Below, piece by piece: positions 1-9,847 of a stretch of DNA of 64,000 bases; the first letter of the stretch is position 1; each line of letters begins with the position of its first letter. The notes under the pieces are model-generated. The model worked only from the letters and a program-made list of their open reading frames with translations. It searched no databases and had not been told where the DNA came from. Position numbers and translations under genes: made by a program. Source of the DNA: Azoarcus_F sp048158365 (lineage in GTDB: Bacteria; Pseudomonadota; Gammaproteobacteria; Burkholderiales; Rhodocyclaceae). The DNA is taken from assembly GCA_048158365.1 (NCBI GenBank), contig JBLLNL010000002.1; one strand, 5' to 3'.

Positions 1-723
1 TCTCCCTCGGGCGTGGCGCCCTCCGGATCCGGCCGTAACGCATTATGGAAGGCACTTGAGTCGGGCAGCGGCGGTAAGTCCTCACGCAGGGACTTGACCC
101 GGCGCTGGTGTATTTTCCGCTTCATTGCGCTCGCATCCTCGAGACGTTCGTCGAGCTCGGTCGCGATCCTGACCAACACCTCGACCTGGCGTCGCCCGAC
201 ATCGAGCGACGCGATGGTCTGATAGTTGGGAGAGGTCGATGTATGGGTCATGCAGGCTTCGTGAAAGGCCTGCTCGACGAGCACGATGTCACCCGGTCGC
301 GCGATCGCCTGAACCACGATCTTGTTGCAGGTGGAGGTACCGTTGGTGGCGAAAAAGGTCTGTTTGGATCCGAATGCCCGCGCCGCCTTCTCCTGCGCCC
401 GGTTGATCGGGCCGATGGGCTCGAGCAGGCTGTCAATTCCGCTTGAGGTGGCCGAGGATTCGGCCAGGAAGATGTTCATGCCGTAGAAATCACCCATGTC
501 CTTGATCCAGTGCGAGCGGGTGATCGACTGGCCGCAGCGCTTCGATCGCGTCACGGGCCTTGCGCACGGTCTCGCCGTGCCGGCGCTTCGAAAGCGCCTG
601 GGTGAGTTGCTCGCAGGCCATGCGCAGTGCGGTCCAGCGGTCGGTGCGCACCTGCTGGGCACTGTAGTACTCGGTCAACGACTTCTTGCTCTTGGCTGGC
701 GTGTTCTTGACTGCGGTGTTCAT
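1..723 (-). pseudogene. Orn/Lys/Arg decarboxylase remnant with several internal deletions, cut by window edge
   Basis: The minus strand carries pieces of a PLP-dependent ornithine/lysine/arginine decarboxylase in the right order but joined together. An N-terminal piece starts at 723 and runs to about 530, ending near the motif DAIEALRP. Then, in another frame, comes the major-domain start (SITRSHWIKDMGDFYG, then QTFFATNGTSTCNKIVVQ). Near 270 this jumps to the MTHTSTSPNY / SLDVGRRQVE segment, and near 180 to the late segment RIATELDER / ERRVKSL-like / LPPLPD. The stretch that should carry the PLP-binding lysine is absent, as are the N-terminal wing and much of the C-terminal half of the major domain. 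The intact enzyme is about 750 residues. Family assignment is by motif recall. The gene continues beyond base 1. It cannot encode an active decarboxylase. Confidence 0.75.
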
Positions 724-931
724 GTGGCTTCTCCTTCATCGCCGCCCGGCCCGAGTTTGACACTTCCAGTTAGCACGTGCTGCCACATCGCCCATAGGAC
801 ACAACTAAGAGTAGCTGCAGGCGCGGACCGCTGGACCGCATGCAGGGTGTTCTCGCGCGACAGCGCATAAAACGGCAACTCCTGAGCCGACTGCCGAAGT
901 TGTGGGGTCGATCGCGGCGTTCGCCGCTCGG

Positions 932-1228
932 CTATTCTTGTGACCCGGCTTCTTTTTGGTGACGGATCGCAAGAATCGTCACAACGTCGTCCTTGGTGCG
1001 GTATCGGGCGACGTAACCGCTATCGCCAAATTCGATGACCCACTCGCGATACTCGGGCGGCAGATCCACAACGGGGCGGCCAAGCTGTGGTTGTCGACCG
1101 AGAATCCGGACTACTTTCAGGATCGTTTCGGCCGCTCGCTGGGCCGCAGCAGGATTCTTGGATCGCAAGAAATCGCGTAACCGTCGAAGGTCGCGTATCG
1201 CGCCGGGTGCGTATCTCACTTGTGGCAT
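932..1228 (-). CDS. RelE/ParE-family toxin
   Basis: This 98-residue protein has the size and pattern of a RelE/ParE-superfamily toxin. It has an N-terminal helical stretch (APGAIRDLRRLRDFLRSKNP), a central segment with GRPVVDLPPEYREW, and a C-terminal strand pair ending in DDVVTILAIRHQKEAG, where a conserved Arg/His lies just before the end. RelE members cut mRNA on the ribosome and ParE members poison gyrase. The sequence fits the ParE-like branch slightly better, but the target cannot be decided here. It overlaps the upstream antitoxin gene by 13 bases, the usual translational coupling of a toxin-antitoxin pair. Confidence 0.85.
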   Translation of the reverse strand: MPQVRYAPGAIRDLRRLRDFLRSKNPAAAQRAAETILKVVRILGRQPQLGRPVVDLPPEYREWVIEFGDSGYVARYRTKDDVVTILAIRHQKEAGSQE

Positions 1229-1506
1229 TCAGGCGCGGGCAGTTCGGTATCAGTCCCCCAACTGTCAAGCCACGCTTCCACCTCATCGGCAGTCGCGTGC
1301 AGGCCGGTCTCCTGGTATTCCTCCCAGGCCCTGAGCGCATCCTGATGGAAACTCTCGCGCTTCTCCTCACGCTCGACGTACTCTCGAATCGCCTCGCGCA
1401 TGATCCAGTGCGTCGTCCGGCGGCGCACTTCCGCAATGTGTTCCATTCGGGCGCGCGTATCGGGATCGAGTTTGACCGACATCGGGCGGGCGGCAGTGGA
1501 TGGCAT
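1216..1506 (-). CDS. CopG/RHH-type antitoxin
   Basis: This 96-residue protein begins with a ribbon-helix-helix DNA-binding region (MSVKLDPDTRARMEHIAEVRRRTTHWIMREAIREYV, about residues 9-45). An acidic, helical tail follows (EEKRESFHQDALRAWEEYQETGLHATADEVEAWLDSWG), of the kind that wraps the cognate toxin. It lies directly upstream of, and overlaps, the RelE/ParE-type toxin gene. It probably neutralises the toxin and represses the common promoter. The start at 1506 is preferred over an internal ATG at 1482 because GGGGA lies about 8 bases upstream of it, while the internal one has no visible ribosome binding site. Confidence 0.85.
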   Translation of the reverse strand: MPSTAARPMSVKLDPDTRARMEHIAEVRRRTTHWIMREAIREYVEREEKRESFHQDALRAWEEYQETGLHATADEVEAWLDSWGTDTELPAPECHK

Positions 1507-1697
1507 CAGACTTTTCCCCAGGTGAGCTTGTGGGTATTACCTTATCACACCAGGCGTCAGCCTGCTCGACAAGCCTGGCCGTACAAACGCGAACTCTTCC
1601 CAACTTCGCCAAACGCGAAGGTCCCGTCACCGCTGAGCAATTTCCGTTCCGCCGTGTTGCGGCCTACAGTTGGCCCACGCAATGGAGGACGGCACAC

Positions 1698-1850
1698 ATG
1701 AAAGCATTGAATGGCATCAAGGTCATCGAGCAGGGGCAAATCATCGCAGGTCCCTTCGCCGGCAAGACGCTTGCGGAATTCGGCGCGGACGTGACCAAGA
1801 TCAAAGCAGAGGGGACGGGTGCCCCGCTGCTTCGTGGACCGAACGATGCC
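1698..1850 (+). pseudogene. 5' fragment of a CaiB/BaiF (family III) CoA transferase
   Basis: A well-placed start (GGAGG about 10 bases upstream) opens a reading frame matching the N-terminus of formyl-CoA:oxalate CoA-transferase-like proteins: MKALNGIKVIEQGQIIAGPFAG, then KTLAEFGADVTKIKAEGTG. After about 48 codons the similarity ends. The frame reads into unrelated sequence and stops near 1910, inside the 3' end of ppc on the other strand. Full-length members have about 400 residues, so this is a remnant. A deletion or rearrangement probably joined it to the end of ppc. Confidence 0.7.
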
Positions 1851-1872
1851 CTGAAGCCACGCGATCCACCAC

Positions 1873-4632
1873 TCAACCGCTGTTGCGCAGCCCGGCCGCA
1901 ATCCCGTTGATCGACATGTGGATGCCGCGTTTGATGCGCTCGTCGTCGCTGCCGTCGCGGTGGCGGCGCAGCAGCTCGATCTGTACATGGTTGAGCGGAT
2001 CGATGTACGGAAAGCGGTTCAGGATCGAGCGCTTGAGCAGCGGGTTGGCGTCGAGCAGTGCCTCCTGGCCGGTGATCCGCAACAGGCCGTCGATCGTGGC
2101 CGCATGCTCGGCGCGGATGCGGCCGAAGATCGATGTGCACAGCTCGGGGTCGCGCACCAGGCCGGCGTAACGGCTGGCGATCGCGATGTCGCTCTTGGCC
2201 AGCACCATGTCCATGTTGGACAGCAGCGTGGCGAAGAACGGCCATTCGCGATGCATGGCCTGCAGGCGCGCGAGGCCGGTCTCGCCGTGTCTGGCGACAT
2301 AGGCGGTCAGCGCCGATCCGAAGCCGTACCAGCCTGGCAGCATCAGCCGGCATTGCGCCCAGCTGAACACCCATGGAATCGCGCGCAGGTCCTCGATGGC
2401 GGTGCTCTTCTTGCGCGAGGCGGGCCGGCTACCGATGTTCAGGTGCGCGATCTCGTCGATGACGGTGGATTCACGGAAATACTGCTCGAAGCCCTCGGTA
2501 CCATAGACCAGGTCGCGATAGGCGGCGAACGCGGTCGCCGACAGTTCGTCCATCGCGGCGAGGTAGGCTGGATCGGGCGCTGGGTCGGACTCGGCCAGCA
2601 AGCTTGCTTCTAGCGTCGCCGCGACCAGGACCTCCAGGTTGCGCCGTCCCACCTCGGGGTTGCCATATTTGGCGGCGATGACCTCGCCCTGTTCGGTCAG
2701 CCGGATCTGCCCCTGCACTGCACCGCCGGGCTGGGCGAGAATGGCCTGGTAGCTCGGTCCGCCACCACGCCCGACCGATCCACCGCGACCGTGGAACAGG
2801 CGCAGGCGCACGCCGTTTCGCCGAAACACGTCGATCAGCGCGATCTCGGCCTTGTAGAGCTCCCAGCCCGAGGTCAGGAAGCCGCCGTCCTTGTTGGAGT
2901 CGGAGTAACCGAGCATGACCTCCTGCTCCATGCCGCGCGACGCGAGCAGGTGGCGATAGACCGGAAGCGCCAGCACCCGGTCCATGACCGGACCGCTTGC
3001 CTGCAGGTCGCCGATGGTCTCGAACAATGGAATGATGTTCATCGCGAGCCGGCCGCTGCAGGGGTCGAGCAGGCCCGATTCCTTCAGCAGCAGCGCGACC
3101 TCGAGCAGGTCGGACACGCCGTCGGTCTTGGAGATGATGTAGTTCGGCACCGCGGCCGCGCCATAGCGCCGCTGCGCTTCGCGCGCCGCGTCAAAGATCG
3201 CCAGCTCGATGGAGGTGTCGTCGGAGTAGCGGTGCCAGGGCGAGCGCAGGGGCCGGGGCGAGCCCAGCTCGTCTGCCAGCAGCGCGATGCGCGCGTCCTC
3301 GTCGAGCGACAGGTAATTGCTGCCCGGGCGTGCGAGTTCGAGCAGGTCGGCTACGACACGTTCGTGGACATCCGAGTTCTGACGCAGGTCGAGGGGCGCC
3401 AGGTGAAAGCCGAACACGCCCACGGCCCGGCGCAGGCGGTGCAGTCTTCCGCGGGCGATCGCGGTCGAGCCGTGTGCGCTCAGCGAACGATGGACAACGT
3501 CGAGATCCGCGCGAAACGCCTCGGGTGCGTCATAGGGCGCCGCTGCCGCCACCGGATGGCGTGTCGGGGCCAAGCCGGTGAGTTGCGCATAGCTTGCCGC
3601 GAGTCGCGCATAGATGCCCGAAATCGCTCGCCTATAGGGTTCGTCGCTGCGATGCGGGGACGCGTCGGGCGATGCGTCGGCCAGCGCCAGCAGCTCGTCC
3701 GAGCCGCGCACCAGTAGTGACGCGAGCGACAGTTCGGCCCCCAGCGCATGGACTTCGTCGAGGTAATGGCCGAGCGCACGCTCGCTCTGCATGGACATCG
3801 TGCGCTCGAGGACATCGGCGGTCACGAAGGGATTGCCGTCGCGGTCTCCACCGATCCAGCTACCCACCTGCAGGAAGGCGGGCAACTCCGGCGGAACACC
3901 ATCGCCGCTACGCGCCGCGAGTGCGTCCTCGAGCACACCATAGAGGCGCGGCACCTCGGCCAGAAAGGTGGTGTCGAAATGGCTCAGGCCGTTGGCAACC
4001 TCGTCCGCGACCGACAGCTTGACCGGACGGAGCATGCGCGTCTGCCACAGCGTCAACACCCCGCGGCGCAGCGACTCCTCGCTGGTGGCCCGTTCTTCCG
4101 GGGTCAGCATGACGCGGTCCCGCTCGTCGAGCAGGCGTGAAATCTTGGTCTGGCAGTTCAGGATGCTCTTGCGCTGAACCTCGGTCGGATGGGCGGTGAG
4201 CACAGGACTGATCAGCGCGGTGCAGAAGAAATCATGCAAGCCGGCTGAATCCAGCCCGGACTCGAAGGCGCGCCCGAGGGCGTGGGCGAGGCTCCCTTCG
4301 CGCGGCGCCGAACCGGCGATCAGGTGGGCCCGCGAGCGCCGGATGTGATGCTGATCCTCGGCCAGATTGGCCAGGTGCGAAAAGTAGCTGAAGGCGCGGA
4401 CCACGTGCAGCGTGTCCTCGCGTGACAGGGCGTTGAGCATCGTTTCCAGCATGTTGCGCGCGGCCGGATCCTGGTCGCGGTGAAAGCGGATCGCCAGTTG
4501 GCGAACACGTTCTATCTGCTCGAAAACGGCTTCGCCCTCCTGCTCGCGGACGGTGTCGCCGAGTATCCGCCCGAGTTCCCGGATGTCGTGCTTGAGTGGT
4601 TCATCCTTGGGTTGCAGCTGATGGTCTGCCAT
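1873..4632 (-). CDS. ppc: Phosphoenolpyruvate carboxylase
   Basis: PEP carboxylase converts PEP and bicarbonate to oxaloacetate and phosphate, the main anaplerotic entry to the TCA cycle. The 919-residue product has family-typical length. The catalytic histidine motif VLTAHPTEVQRKS lies at about residue 148. It is followed by GGDRDGNPFVT, GYSDSNKDGG, the glycine-rich FHGRGGSVGRGGGP loop, and a C-terminus (INGIAAGLRNSG) close to the conserved RNTG end. The frame is open to 4737, but the ATG at 4632 fits the family N-terminus and follows a GGACGAAGAA stretch. It lies 31 bases after the glycerate kinase gene and is probably co-transcribed with it. Confidence 0.97.
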   Translation of the reverse strand: MADHQLQPKDEPLKHDIRELGRILGDTVREQEGEAVFEQIERVRQLAIRFHRDQDPAARNMLETMLNALSREDTLHVVRAFSYFSHLANLAEDQHHIRRSRAHLIAGSAPREGSLAHALGRAFESGLDSAGLHDFFCTALISPVLTAHPTEVQRKSILNCQTKISRLLDERDRVMLTPEERATSEESLRRGVLTLWQTRMLRPVKLSVADEVANGLSHFDTTFLAEVPRLYGVLEDALAARSGDGVPPELPAFLQVGSWIGGDRDGNPFVTADVLERTMSMQSERALGHYLDEVHALGAELSLASLLVRGSDELLALADASPDASPHRSDEPYRRAISGIYARLAASYAQLTGLAPTRHPVAAAAPYDAPEAFRADLDVVHRSLSAHGSTAIARGRLHRLRRAVGVFGFHLAPLDLRQNSDVHERVVADLLELARPGSNYLSLDEDARIALLADELGSPRPLRSPWHRYSDDTSIELAIFDAAREAQRRYGAAAVPNYIISKTDGVSDLLEVALLLKESGLLDPCSGRLAMNIIPLFETIGDLQASGPVMDRVLALPVYRHLLASRGMEQEVMLGYSDSNKDGGFLTSGWELYKAEIALIDVFRRNGVRLRLFHGRGGSVGRGGGPSYQAILAQPGGAVQGQIRLTEQGEVIAAKYGNPEVGRRNLEVLVAATLEASLLAESDPAPDPAYLAAMDELSATAFAAYRDLVYGTEGFEQYFRESTVIDEIAHLNIGSRPASRKKSTAIEDLRAIPWVFSWAQCRLMLPGWYGFGSALTAYVARHGETGLARLQAMHREWPFFATLLSNMDMVLAKSDIAIASRYAGLVRDPELCTSIFGRIRAEHAATIDGLLRITGQEALLDANPLLKRSILNRFPYIDPLNHVQIELLRRHRDGSDDERIKRGIHMSINGIAAGLRNSG

Positions 4633-4663
4633 TTCTTCGTCCTGTTCGTTGGTTGGGCGAGCA

Positions 4664-5806
4664 TCACGCCATGCTGCGGCCAAGCGCGAGTGTCGCGGCG
4701 ATGTTGCGTGCGGCGATCTCGACGTTGGCGCGGGCATCGTGCAAGGCCTTCGTGAGCGTACAGGGCCGGTTCAGCACGCTGAACACCGCGTCGATCCCAT
4801 GCGCGTGTACGACCGCGGCATCGGCGCCGAGGCTGCCGGCGATGCCGATGACCGGCACGCTGTGGCGCTTCGCGACCCGCGCGACGCCGATCGGGGTCTT
4901 GCCGTGGATGGACTGGCTGTCGATGCGCCCCTCGCCGGTGATGACGAGGTCGGCGTCACCTACGGCATGATCGAGCCCGACCGCCTCGGTCACGATGTCG
5001 ATGCCGGGCCGCAGCCGCGCACCGAGGAAGGCCAGCATCGCGGCCCCCATGCCGCCGGCCGCACCGCTGCCGGGCACTTCGGCAACCGCGACGCCGGTAT
5101 CGCGCTCGACGATTCTTGCGAAATGCGCGAGTGCCGTGTCGAGCCGCTCGACCATGTCGGGGTTGGCACCCTTCTGCGGGCCGAACACCGCCGACGCACC
5201 GCGAGGCCCGGTCAACGGGTTGTCGACATCGCAGGCGACATCGATCGTGCAGTGGGCCAGACGCGGGTCCAGCGTGCCGAGATCGATGCGGGCGAGGCGT
5301 TCCAGCGCGCCCCCGCCTGCAACGAGTTCGGCGCCGTCGCCGTCGAGCAGTCGAGCGCCCAACGCCTGGGCCATGCCGGCGCCGCCGTCGTTTGTGGCGC
5401 TGCCGCCGATGCCGAGGATGAAGCGGCGCGCGCCGGCATCCAGTGCGGCGAGAATCAGCTCTCCGGTGCCGCGCGAGCTCGCCCGCAGCGGATCGCGTTG
5501 GGCCGACGGGACGAGGGCGAGCCCGCTGGCGGCGGCCATCTCGATCACCGCGGTCGTGCCGTCACCGGTGAGCCCGTAGAAGCCGGTGACCTGCTCGCCC
5601 AGCGGTCCGGTCACGGCGACCTCGATACGGCGACCGCCGGTAGCTGCGACCATCGCGTCGACGGTGCCTTCACCCCCGTCGGCCACCGGCATAAGCACAT
5701 ACTCGGCGTGCGGAAAGACCTGCCGGAATCCGGTTTCGATCGCGTGTGCGACCTCGAGTGCGGACAGACTCTCCTTGTAGGAATCCGGGGCAATGACGAT
5801 CTTCAT
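4664..5806 (-). CDS. Glycerate kinase (GarK/GlxK type)
   Basis: This 380-residue protein begins MKIVIAPDSYKESLSALEVA, the hallmark N-terminus of type-1 glycerate kinases, followed by PVADGGEGTVDAMVAATGG. Other family segments are GIGGSATNDGGAGMAQALGARLLD, FGPQKGA, the ATP-binding GSGAAGGMGAAMLAFLGA and ITGEGRIDSQS. The enzyme phosphorylates D-glycerate to a phosphoglycerate (usually 2-phosphoglycerate in this family). Its product flows through enolase to PEP, the substrate of the PEP carboxylase encoded next. The gene is 26 bases from the ABC permease gene and 31 bases from ppc, all on one strand. The start at 5806 is chosen from the family N-terminus; the frame is open further upstream inside the permease gene. 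Confidence 0.93.
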   Translation of the reverse strand: MKIVIAPDSYKESLSALEVAHAIETGFRQVFPHAEYVLMPVADGGEGTVDAMVAATGGRRIEVAVTGPLGEQVTGFYGLTGDGTTAVIEMAAASGLALVPSAQRDPLRASSRGTGELILAALDAGARRFILGIGGSATNDGGAGMAQALGARLLDGDGAELVAGGGALERLARIDLGTLDPRLAHCTIDVACDVDNPLTGPRGASAVFGPQKGANPDMVERLDTALAHFARIVERDTGVAVAEVPGSGAAGGMGAAMLAFLGARLRPGIDIVTEAVGLDHAVGDADLVITGEGRIDSQSIHGKTPIGVARVAKRHSVPVIGIAGSLGADAAVVHAHGIDAVFSVLNRPCTLTKALHDARANVEIAARNIAATLALGRSMA

Positions 5807-5832
5807 GGGTTGCCTCTTCGACCGCCTGGGCG

Positions 5833-6590
5833 TTATGCCTTCAACCGGTAGCCGGTCCTGAAAATCCACGCAACGATCGCCAGTGCGACGACGAGGAAGA
5901 GCAGCGTCATGCCCAGGCTCAGCGCGACGCTGACGTCGGCGATGCCGAAGAAGCTCCAGCGGAAGCCGCTGATCAGATACACGACCGGGTTGAACATCGT
6001 GACCGTCTGCCACACCGGCGGCAGCATGTCAATGGAATAGAAACTTCCGCCCAGGAAGGCCAGCGGAGTCACGATCAGCAGCGGCACCAGTTGCAGCTTC
6101 TCGAAGTTGTCGGCCCAGATGCCGATGATGAAACCGATCAGGCTGAAGGTGATTGCGGTGAGCACCAGGAACAGCAGCATCCACAGCGGATGCGCGATCT
6201 GCAGTGGCACGAACAGGGTCGCGGTGGCCAGGATGATCAGCCCGACGATGATGGACTTGGTCGCGGCCGCGCCGACGTAGCTGACCACGATCTCGACATA
6301 CGAGACCGGTGCCGACAGCAGTTCGTAGATCGTTCCGGCGAAGCGTGGGAAGAAGATCGCGAAGGACGCGTTCGACGTGCTTTGCGTGAGCAGCGACAGC
6401 ATGATCAGGCCTGGCACGATGAACGCGCCGTAGCTGACGCCGCCGATCTCGGGAATCCGCGAACCGATCGCGGCGCCGAACACGACGAAGTACAGCGAGG
6501 TCGAGATCACCGGCGATACGATGCTCTGCAGCAGCGTGCGGCGCGTGCGTGCCATCTCGAACGCGTAGATCGCGCGGATCGCATGAAAAT

Positions 6591-6594
<4 letters not shown>
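5833..6594 (-). CDS. ABC-2 type transporter permease (YadH-like)
   Basis: This 253-residue integral membrane protein has about six hydrophobic segments, near residues 20-45, 55-75, 100-130, 135-160, 168-187 and 224-246. This is the layout of ABC-2 permeases such as YadH/NodJ. The segment PLAFLGGSFYSIDMLPP followed by NPVVYLISGFRW is the characteristic C-terminal motif. It partners the ATPase encoded just upstream, whose stop overlaps its start by 4 bases, and forms an exporter in the inner membrane. The substrate cannot be told from the sequence. Confidence 0.92.
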
Positions 6595-7517
<923 letters not shown>

Positions 7518-7782
7518 CGCACCGAAGATAGCAGAAGCGCCCGACTTTGCGGTGGCATAACCGAGGGCAGTTGTATGAATGGCTGGTCGGTCGGTCGGTA
7601 GGTCGGGCTGACGATGGGCTTGTCACCCGCGTCGGGGTGCGGTATCTTTCGCACCCGTCGTGAGGGGCGTACAGGTGGCGATTCCGGAGGCCGGTGGTCC
7701 GGTGAGGGCAGTGACGGTGTGCATGGACCAGTCGGTCCCGTCAAGCCGAATTGCGTTGCGTAGCTTGTCTGCCCACGGATAT

Positions 7783-7858
7783 GCGGGAATAGCTCAGTTG
7801 GTAGAGCGCAACCTTGCCAAGGTTGAGGTCGCGAGTTCGAGACTCGTTTCCCGCTCCA
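7783..7858 (+). tRNA. tRNA-Gly (GCC)
   Basis: The 76-base sequence folds as a cloverleaf. The acceptor GCGGGAA pairs with TTCCCGC, the D-arm contains AGCTCAGTTGGTAGAGC, the anticodon loop CTTGCCAAG gives GCC, and the T-arm GCGAG-TTCGAGA-CTCGT is followed by an encoded CCA. It reads GGC/GGU codons as glycine. A strong hairpin terminator follows within 10 bases, so the gene is transcribed as a single-gene unit. Confidence 0.97.
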
Positions 7859-7866
7859 GTTGCAGC

Positions 7867-7899
7867 AAAAAGGGAAGGTGTCCGTCACCTTCCCTTTTT
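7867..7899 (+). terminator. Rho-independent terminator after tRNA-Gly
   Basis: A perfect inverted repeat (AAAAAGGGAAGGTG / CACCTTCCCTTTTT, loop TCCGT) sits 9 bases after the tRNA CCA end. The 3' arm ends in a run of five T, so it terminates plus-strand transcription. The symmetrical A/T tracts would also serve the minus strand. Confidence 0.92.
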
Positions 7900-7913
7900 G
7901 TCGTCCGGAACTG

Positions 7914-9122
7914 ATGCGGATGCCCGGTACCGCACTCCCGCCATCCATGTTGCCGCGCGACGCGGTGCTGCCCGACTACGGCAACGGCGGCCTGTTGGGT
8001 CTGATCCGGTCGATCGCCGGCTTTCTGGACGGCGGAGCCTGGGCACCGTGGGTGGCCGAAGAGACCCTGCCGAACGCGCCATCTTCGTCACCGGTGCTCG
8101 TGTTCATGCTGATCGACGGGCTCGGCGATGCCTTTCTGTCCCGTCATGGTGCCGGCAGCCGGCTGCTCGCGCATCGCCGCGGGCGGATCACGTCGGTCTT
8201 TCCCTCTACCACCGCGAGTGCGGTCACGACGACGCTGACCGGCCTCGCGCCGGCCGCACACGGCCTGACTGGTTGGTACATCTTCGATCGACGCTTCGGT
8301 GGCGTCGTCGCGCCGTTGCCATTGTGCGCTCGTACCGGCGAGGCGCTGGGTGGGATGTTCCCGACGCGCCGTCTGTTTCCGTATCACACGCTGTTCGAGC
8401 GGAGAAAGCGCCAGTCCATGCTGGTGTCGCCGGCAGAGATCGCGCATTCGCCGTTCTCGCGCCGGCACGGCCGGGGCGCGGGCCTGATCGCGTATCACGA
8501 TCTCGCCGGCTTCGCCGACGCGGTCGTATCCGCTGCAAACTGGCTCGAACGCTCCGGTGGCGGTTTTGTCCATGCGTACTACCCCGAGTTCGATGCGCTG
8601 AGCCACGATTTTGGCGCGAGTTCCGCGCAAGCGATCGCCGAGTTTCGGCGTGTCGACGACGCGTTCGGACAGGTTGTGGATCGGCTCGCCGGCACCGGGG
8701 CCGATGTCGTGGTGTGTGCGGACCATGGCTTCATCGACTCACCGGAGGAAAAATTCGTGCGGCTCGACGCATGGCCCGACGTGCTGGCGATGCTGGCCGA
8801 ACCGCTATGGGGCGAACGGCGGGCGGCCTTCTGCGAGGTCCGGCCCGGGGCGCAGACCGAGTTCGAGCGATTCGTCGCCGAGGTGCTGTCGGCGTCAACT
8901 GTCGTGGTGCGCTCCGACGCATTGGTCGAGCATGATGTGTTCGGACCGGGTGAGCGTCATCCACGCCTGCGCGAGCGGGTCGGCACGCACGCACTGTTGA
9001 TGCAACCCGGCTGGACGGTGTGGGATCCGCGCCCGGACGAACACCAGCACTGCATGCTGGGCGTGCATGGCGGTTTGAGTGCAGACGAGATGTGGGTGCC
9101 GCTGATCCACGCGCGTTGCTGA
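7914..9122 (+). CDS. Alkaline-phosphatase-superfamily protein (type I phosphodiesterase / nucleotide pyrophosphatase-like)
   Basis: This 402-residue protein shows metal-site segments of the alkaline phosphatase superfamily. FMLIDGLGDAFL carries the first aspartate. TSVFPSTTASAVTTTLTG has the nucleophile threonine region and the typical AAHGLTGW continuation. DALSHDFG, CADHGFID and a late GVHGGLS provide the remaining Asp/His ligands. Such enzymes split phosphate mono- or diesters; the substrate is unknown. No signal peptide is visible, so it is probably cytoplasmic. The frame is open from 7860, but that start lies in the tRNA/terminator. ATGs at 7914, 7920 or 7947 are more plausible, and 7914 is used here. 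Confidence 0.8.
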   Translation: MRMPGTALPPSMLPRDAVLPDYGNGGLLGLIRSIAGFLDGGAWAPWVAEETLPNAPSSSPVLVFMLIDGLGDAFLSRHGAGSRLLAHRRGRITSVFPSTTASAVTTTLTGLAPAAHGLTGWYIFDRRFGGVVAPLPLCARTGEALGGMFPTRRLFPYHTLFERRKRQSMLVSPAEIAHSPFSRRHGRGAGLIAYHDLAGFADAVVSAANWLERSGGGFVHAYYPEFDALSHDFGASSAQAIAEFRRVDDAFGQVVDRLAGTGADVVVCADHGFIDSPEEKFVRLDAWPDVLAMLAEPLWGERRAAFCEVRPGAQTEFERFVAEVLSASTVVVRSDALVEHDVFGPGERHPRLRERVGTHALLMQPGWTVWDPRPDEHQHCMLGVHGGLSADEMWVPLIHARC

Positions 9123-9152
9123 ACGGCCGACCGGTCTTGCGTTGAACCGGGG

Positions 9153-9596
9153 TCAGTGCAGATCGCTCTCGTCCGGCGGAACCGGCAGCACCAGAATGCC
9201 TTCTTCGAGCATTTCGCCGACGTCGTCCGGCGATGCCTTGCCCTTGATGCTGCGCGCATCGGTTTCCCCGTAATGGATCCGGCGCGCCTCCTCGGCAAAG
9301 CGCTCGCCGACGTCCTCGGACTTCTTCGCCGCGATGCGCAACATCGAAATCGCGGTGGCGACCGCGTCGGCAGAAATTTGCGGTTTGGCACCGGACGGCG
9401 CCTTCGTTCGGTCGTCCGCGCCGGTGGCGACACCGGTCTTTACATAGGGTGCGGTCGGACGCCGCGCGATGTCGGTCGAACCGCATACCGGACATTCCAC
9501 CTGCCGTTGCGCGCACTGATCCTCGAAGGCGCTCGCCGAAGCGAACCAGCCCTCGAAGAGGTGTTCCTCGTCGCAGCTGAGATTCAGAACGATCAC
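9153..9596 (-). CDS. DUF1178 family protein
   Basis: This 147-residue protein begins MIVLNLSCDEEHLFEGWFAS, followed by CPVCGSTDIARRPTAPYV, the N-terminal zinc-ribbon-like pattern of the DUF1178 family found in alpha- and betaproteobacteria. The middle is helical (AISMLRIAAKKSEDVGERFAEEARRIHYGETDARSIKGKAS), and the acidic end contains GEMLEEGILVLPVPPDESD. Biochemical function is unknown for the family. It is convergent with the phosphodiesterase-like gene and has its own upstream gap of about 250 bases, where I see no further gene. Confidence 0.85.
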   Translation of the reverse strand: MIVLNLSCDEEHLFEGWFASASAFEDQCAQRQVECPVCGSTDIARRPTAPYVKTGVATGADDRTKAPSGAKPQISADAVATAISMLRIAAKKSEDVGERFAEEARRIHYGETDARSIKGKASPDDVGEMLEEGILVLPVPPDESDLH

Positions 9597-9847
9597 GTCG
9601 AACCCTTTCGGATGTGGATATCAATACGGTATTGGACCGCCTCGAAGGCGGTTTTGCTCGCGGTTGCGCGCAGCCAAGTCACGGCGGGTGCCGGCGCTAA
9701 AACATCGAGCTGTTACCGCTCATGCCGAAGAGTCTACAGCCTGGTCGGGGAACCGCCTAATCGACTGTGGAGGCGGGTTGAACTGTCTGTAGCCAGTTGG
9801 GTCGTAAGGTGGTTATTTCAACCGTGGCCGAGTCAGGGGAGGGCAGG

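Noticed and set aside
7582..7610. GGTCGGTCGGTCGGT tandem repeat upstream of tRNA-Gly
   Set aside because: It is a short low-complexity run in a gap without a gene and has no repeated copies nearby, so it is too short to call a functional repeat.
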